Source: Mesorhizobium carmichaelinearum
Lineage (GTDB): Bacteria > Pseudomonadota > Alphaproteobacteria > Rhizobiales > Rhizobiaceae
Assembly: GCF_900199455.1 (NCBI RefSeq)
Contig: NZ_FZQR01000008.1
Coordinates: 62,001-126,000 of the forward strand
DNA: 64,000 nt
Reading direction: 5' to 3'
The notes beneath the pieces were generated by a model, which was given only the letters and a program-made list of their open reading frames with translations, had not been told where the DNA came from and searched no databases. A program made the translations under genes and the position numbers. Position 1 is the first letter of the stretch, and the number at the start of each line of letters is the position of its first letter. Below, piece after piece: positions 60,196 to 64,000 of this stretch.

Positions 60196-60956
60196 GCGAA
60201 CCGCTGCTGGTGCTGGAAAACGTCACCAAGAACTACGGCGCGATCGAAGCGCTGAAGGGGATCAGCTTCTCCATCGGCAAGGGCGAAGTGGTGGCGTTGC
60301 TCGGCGACAACGGTGCCGGCAAATCGACGCTGGTCAAGATCATCGCCGGCGGACTGGAGCCGACCTCCGGCCGTATGCTGTTCGAAGGCAAGGAGTTTCT
60401 GGCCAGGTCGCCGGCCGAAGCCAAGGCGGCGGGCATCGAAACCGTCTACCAGGACCTGTCGCTCTGCACCAATGTCGACGTCGTCGCCAATTTCTTCATG
60501 GGCCGCGAGATCACCAGGAAGGTTCTCGGCATTCCCGTGCTTGACGAGCGCGCCATGGAGGCCGTCGTCGAAAAGGCGCTGGCCAGCGCCGGTACCCGCA
60601 TTCCGTCCCTGCGAAGCAATGTCGAGCATCTCTCGGGCGGCCAGCGGCAGGCCATCGAGCTCAACCGTTTCGTGCATTGGGGTGGCAAGCTGGTGCTGCT
60701 CGACGAGCCGTTCGCCGCCCTTGGCGTCGAGCAGACGCGGCGCGGTCTCGACATGATCCGCCAGGTGGCGAGCCAGGGCATCGGCGTCGTCATCATCACC
60801 CATATCATGCAGCAGGCTTTTCAGGTCGCCGACCGGATCGTGGTGATCCGGCAAGGCGTCGTGGCGGGCGATGTCGCCAGAAACAAAACAAGTCCCGATG
60901 CGGTGATCAACATGATCACCGGGGAGACGCTCGCCGGTGCCGGACCGGCAGGCTGA
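60192..60956 (+). CDS. Sugar ABC transporter ATP-binding protein (FrcA-like)
   Basis: This encodes 254 residues: a single ATPase domain, unlike the two-domain RbsA/XylG forms and like FrcA of the rhizobial fructose importer. Walker A is GDNGAGKSTLV (about 38-48), signature LSGGQRQAIEL and Walker B LVLLDEPFAALG. The ATG overlaps the TGA of the ROK regulator. It energises uptake with the downstream binding protein and permease. Confidence 0.92.
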   Translation: MSEPLLVLENVTKNYGAIEALKGISFSIGKGEVVALLGDNGAGKSTLVKIIAGGLEPTSGRMLFEGKEFLARSPAEAKAAGIETVYQDLSLCTNVDVVANFFMGREITRKVLGIPVLDERAMEAVVEKALASAGTRIPSLRSNVEHLSGGQRQAIELNRFVHWGGKLVLLDEPFAALGVEQTRRGLDMIRQVASQGIGVVIITHIMQQAFQVADRIVVIRQGVVAGDVARNKTSPDAVINMITGETLAGAGPAG

Positions 60957-60995
60957 GGGGCAAAAGAGGGGTCCGGCGCTAGAGGAGCGAACGAC

Positions 60996-62036
60996 ATGAA
61001 GCGAATACTTCTTGCTGTCTTCGGTATCCTGGCACTGGCCTTTGCCACGCTCACGCCGGCATTCGCCCAGTCCAAGGGGACCGTCTACTATATGGTGCCG
61101 ACATTGCTGGATGAGTTCCAGACCGGGTCGGTGACCGCGCTCGAGCTGTTCCTGAAACAGGTCGGCTACGACATAAAGACGCTGAACGCCGACAACAAGA
61201 CCGACGCGCAGCAATCGCAGATGAACGACGTCATCGCGCTGAAGCCGGCGGCGATCATCCTGGCCGCGGTCGACTTCAACGCGCTGAAGCCGTCGATCGA
61301 GGCGGCGCGTGCGGCCGGCATTCCGGTGGTCGAGTTCGACCGCCAGATCACCTCGACGCCTTCCGACTTCACCTCGGTGGCGGGCACCGTCGAGATCGGC
61401 CACATCGCCGCCGACCAGGCGGAAAAGCTGCTGAAAGCCAAGAACGGTTCGGTGAAGGGCAAGGTGCTGCAGGTGCTCGGCGATCCCGGCGACCCCTACA
61501 CGCTCGACATCCAGAAGGGCTTTGAGGAGAAGATGAAGGCGTTCCCGGACGTCAAGATCATCTCGCTTCCGGCCATGCAGTGGGAAGCCAGCAACGCCGG
61601 CACCATCGTCGCCGACCAGATGCTGGCCAACCCCGACATCGACCTGATCTTCAGCCATGCCGCGCATCTGTCGGTCGCGGCCGTCGCCTCGCTCGAGGCC
61701 GCCGGCAAGAAGCCGGGCGACGTCATGCTGATGAGCTCGAACGGCGCTCCGGTCGGCCTCGACCTGATCCGCAAGGGCTGGCTCAACGTCGAAGTCGAGC
61801 AGCCGCTCTACGCGCAGGCCGCGGCCGTCGCCATGTTCATGGACAAGATCGTCAAGAAGCAGGAGATCAAACCCGGCGACTATGACGTGCTCGGCTTGAA
61901 ATCGACTGTCACCAAGGAAGCCTGGGGTCCGAACATCAAGATCCCTGGTGCGGCCATCACCAAGGAAAACGTCGACAATCCGGCCTTCTGGGGCAACCAG
62001 AAGGCGCCGACGGATACCGTCAAATCCGTCGAATAG
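60996..62036 (+). CDS. Sugar ABC transporter periplasmic binding protein
   Basis: This encodes 346 residues with a clear signal peptide (MKRILLAVFGILALAFATLT, cleavage after AFA at about 24) and a type 1 periplasmic binding fold of the ribose/LacI class (VNxxxNDVIALKPAAIILAA-like pattern, GIPVVEFDRQI, LDLIRKGWLNVEVEQPLYAQ). AGGAG lies before the ATG. A GC-rich hairpin at 62051-62075 follows, often used to keep binding-protein mRNA abundant. Ligand is probably a monosaccharide or polyol. Confidence 0.92.
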   Translation: MKRILLAVFGILALAFATLTPAFAQSKGTVYYMVPTLLDEFQTGSVTALELFLKQVGYDIKTLNADNKTDAQQSQMNDVIALKPAAIILAAVDFNALKPSIEAARAAGIPVVEFDRQITSTPSDFTSVAGTVEIGHIAADQAEKLLKAKNGSVKGKVLQVLGDPGDPYTLDIQKGFEEKMKAFPDVKIISLPAMQWEASNAGTIVADQMLANPDIDLIFSHAAHLSVAAVASLEAAGKKPGDVMLMSSNGAPVGLDLIRKGWLNVEVEQPLYAQAAAVAMFMDKIVKKQEIKPGDYDVLGLKSTVTKEAWGPNIKIPGAAITKENVDNPAFWGNQKAPTDTVKSVE

Positions 62037-62050
62037 GCACGTTGTAGAAC

Positions 62051-62075
62051 GCTCCGGGCCTTCTCGGCCCGGAGC
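62051..62075 (+). terminator. Hairpin between binding-protein and permease genes
   Basis: GCTCCGGGCC at 62051-62060 pairs with GGCCCGGAGC at 62066-62075 around TTCTC. No T-run follows, so it is more likely an mRNA stabiliser or partial terminator that raises binding-protein over permease expression. Confidence 0.6.
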
Positions 62076-62101
62076 CAATCCTCCGCAATTCCAATCCGCG
62101 C

Positions 62102-63148
62102 ATGATCCTTGCGAGAACCGTTCTCTGGGGCATGCGCCAGCCGGATCAGTCCATGAACCCCCGCACCCGCCAAGCCCTGGAGTTCGTCCTCGACAACCTC
62201 GTCTGGTTCATGCTGGTCTTTGTGCTGGTGGTCTTTTCCATCCTCATTCCGAACTATTTCCAGCTCGGCATCTTCGCCAACATCATCGAGGCCTCGAGCG
62301 TGCTCGGCGTCATGTCGATCGGCCTGGCACTGGTCATCATCGCCGGCCATATGGACCTTTCGGTCGAATCCGTCGCCGCGCTCAGCGCCATGGCGGTCGG
62401 CATCCTGTTCTGCTCGTCGGGCATCGGGCTTGGCGTTCAACTGCACCCGGAATGGCTGATGGTGCCGGTGTCGCTGCTTTTGGCGCTGGCCGTCGGCGGC
62501 CTCATCGGCGCCTTCAACGGGTTTCTGGTCGTCAAGATCAAGATGAGCGCCTTCATCATCACCCTGGCATCCTACATCTGGGTGCGCGGCCTGGTGCTGG
62601 TCATTTCGGGTGGCCGCTCGGCGCAGGATCTGGCACCAGCCATCCGCTGGTTCGGCATCCAGCGGCTGATCGGCCTGCCGCTCACCGCCTGGATCGCCAT
62701 CGCCTGTTTCGTCGTCTTCTCGCTGATCATGGCCAAGACGCCGTTTGGTCGGCACCTGGTGATGATCGGCGGCAACGAAACCGCGACCTTCCGCGCCGGC
62801 ATCCGGGTGAACCGCAATCTCATCATCGCCTTCGTGCTGGCCGGCGCCATTGCCGGCCTTGCCGGCTGGCTGCTGGCGATCCGCACCTCGGGCGCCACCG
62901 CCAATCTCGGCGTCGGCCTGCTGTTCAACGCCTTTGCCGCGGTCGTCATCGGCGGCGTCAGCCTGAAGGGCGGCGTCGGCACCCTGCCCGGCGTCTATGC
63001 CGGCGTGCTTCTGCTTTCGGCCATCAACACGGCGATCAATCTGATGGGCCTGCCCGCCAACTTCACCCAGGTCATCCACGGCCTGCTGGTGCTGGCCGCC
63101 GTGCTGCTCGACGCCTTCAAGCAAACCATTCGCCAGAGACTCGCATGA
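62102..63148 (+). CDS. Sugar ABC transporter permease (RbsC/FrcC-like)
   Basis: This encodes up to 348 residues; an ATG at 62153 would remove 17 residues. It has eight to ten hydrophobic helices of the BPD_transp_2 family, with the conserved GLALVIIAGHMDLSVESVAA (the usual G-IDLSVG region, here HMDLSVES) and IGGVSLKGGVGTLPGVYAGV near the C-terminus. It forms the inner-membrane channel for the operon's importer. Its stop lies 13 bases before the SDR start. Confidence 0.92.
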   Translation: MILARTVLWGMRQPDQSMNPRTRQALEFVLDNLVWFMLVFVLVVFSILIPNYFQLGIFANIIEASSVLGVMSIGLALVIIAGHMDLSVESVAALSAMAVGILFCSSGIGLGVQLHPEWLMVPVSLLLALAVGGLIGAFNGFLVVKIKMSAFIITLASYIWVRGLVLVISGGRSAQDLAPAIRWFGIQRLIGLPLTAWIAIACFVVFSLIMAKTPFGRHLVMIGGNETATFRAGIRVNRNLIIAFVLAGAIAGLAGWLLAIRTSGATANLGVGLLFNAFAAVVIGGVSLKGGVGTLPGVYAGVLLLSAINTAINLMGLPANFTQVIHGLLVLAAVLLDAFKQTIRQRLA

Positions 63149-63161
63149 CAGGGTGGCTCGC

Positions 63162-63932
63162 ATGACCGGACGGTTGAACGATAAGGTCGCGCTGATCATC
63201 GGCAGCGCAAGCGGCATCGGCAAAGGCACCGCACTGCGCTTCGCCGAAGAAGGTGCAAGGCTGGTGCTCGCCGACACCGATGCCGAGGCCGGGCAAGCGA
63301 CCGCGGATGAACTCGGCGCCCCTTTCATCGGCACCGACATCTCGCAAATGCGCGACGCCGAGGCCGCGGTGGCACTGGCGCTGAAGCACCACGGCCGCCT
63401 CGACATCATCGTGCAGAATGCCGGCATCTATCCCTGGCAGCTGATCGAAAACACCAGCACCGACGACTGGGACCGCGTCATGGCCGTCAATCTGCGCGGC
63501 ACCTTCAACGCCACCCGCGCAGCCCTGGTGCCGATGAAGGCGCAGCGCTTCGGGCGCATGCTCTACACCTCCTCCATCACCGGCCCGCATGTCACAAGTC
63601 CCGGCCACGGCCACTATTCGGCGACCAAGGCCGGCATCAACGGCTTCATCCGTTCGGCCGCGCTCGAATTCTCCGGCTACGGCATCACCGTCAACGGCGT
63701 CGAACCCGGCAACATCCTGACCGAGGCCATCCAGCAACATCGTGGCGCCGCCTATATCAAGAACATGGAGGACTCCATCCCGCTCGGCCGGCTCGGCAGC
63801 CCGCGCGACGTCGCCAACGCCTTCCTGTTCCTCGCCTCCGACGACGCCAGCTACATCACCGGCACGACCATTGTCGTCGATGGCGGGCAATTGCTGCCCG
63901 AGGGCAAGGATTTCCGGATGGTGCCGCAGTGA
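63162..63932 (+). CDS. Short-chain dehydrogenase/reductase
   Basis: This encodes 256 residues from the ATG at 63162. The cofactor motif is GSASGIGKGTALRF (TG-x3-GIG with Ser for Thr), NAG is present (QNAGIYPW), and the catalytic triad is Ser in TSSITG and Tyr/Lys in YSATKAG. The Asp in LADTDAEAG after the second beta strand favours NAD(H). It probably oxidises the sugar or polyol taken up by the importer. It is the last gene of the operon in the window. Confidence 0.92.
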   Translation: MTGRLNDKVALIIGSASGIGKGTALRFAEEGARLVLADTDAEAGQATADELGAPFIGTDISQMRDAEAAVALALKHHGRLDIIVQNAGIYPWQLIENTSTDDWDRVMAVNLRGTFNATRAALVPMKAQRFGRMLYTSSITGPHVTSPGHGHYSATKAGINGFIRSAALEFSGYGITVNGVEPGNILTEAIQQHRGAAYIKNMEDSIPLGRLGSPRDVANAFLFLASDDASYITGTTIVVDGGQLLPEGKDFRMVPQ

Positions 63933-64000
63933 TCCTTGCTTCACGGCCACGAACAGGCTGATCCGGCGCTCCGCAGATCGGCCGGCAAAACACTCCCTTA

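Noticed and set aside
59889..62078. 729-codon minus-strand frame across the sugar importer genes
   Set aside because: It covers three intact genes on the other strand and encodes no domain; typical high-GC antisense frame.

Overview
The window looks like a chromosomal segment of a Hyphomicrobiales (Rhizobiales) alphaproteobacterium, most likely Mesorhizobium or a close relative. It is GC-rich and densely coded. The suf order (desulfurase-sufB-sufC-sufD-sufS-sufT-sufA), an Irr-type palindrome in front of it, alphaproteobacterial LexA-like sites before recA and short palindromic intergenic repeats typical of this group all fit. The genus is an inference from gene content and protein style, not from a search. 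I see no rRNA, tRNA, CRISPR array, transposase or integrase.

Layout. 1-13678 holds a truncated Bcr/CflA exporter, an exported TonB-C-like protein, an inositol-phosphatase/TtcA pair, rpsD, two small proteins, a compact RNB nuclease, murI, a TrmH-family methyltransferase, icd, a GST, a PhzF protein and a DUF2269/SDR-DoxX pair. 13689-17722 holds alaS and recA. 18004-19941 is a pseudouridine catabolic pair (kinase plus glycosidase). 20127-21569 holds TfoX-N, GFA and a frameshifted GNAT. 21617-29152 is the SUF iron-sulfur cluster operon, with a small membrane ORF inside it. 29391-34363 holds a hydrolase, a PaiB-like protein and a four-gene envelope operon (GT2, LAB-N, GT39, PAP2). tyrS follows.

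36178-42931 is a one-strand cluster whose products are almost all exported. It encodes a multicopper oxidase, two tandem DUF411 proteins, TlpA-like and DsbA-like thiol proteins, a PCu(A)C copper chaperone, a GDCCVxC protein, a Cys-rich RR-signal protein, a Met/Cys-rich secreted protein and two small membrane proteins. It reads as a periplasmic copper or soft-metal handling system with no P-type ATPase or regulator in the window, and is the best candidate here for an under-described system.

43048-50763 holds a large AsmA-like protein, a 1-Cys Bcp peroxiredoxin, a CelD-like acetyltransferase overlapping a fatty-acid hydroxylase, and an M23 peptidase. 51041-56297 is a translationally coupled operon: FAD-linked oxidase, GntR regulator, VOC protein and a NitT/TauT-type ABC importer. 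It faces an M24/M20 hydrolase pair (56415-58812). 59029-63932 is a ROK-regulated ribose/fructose-type ABC importer with an SDR dehydrogenase.

Most start sites were chosen from in-frame ATG/GTG codons with Shine-Dalgarno sequences or 4-base overlaps with the preceding gene. Alternatives are stated where they matter.
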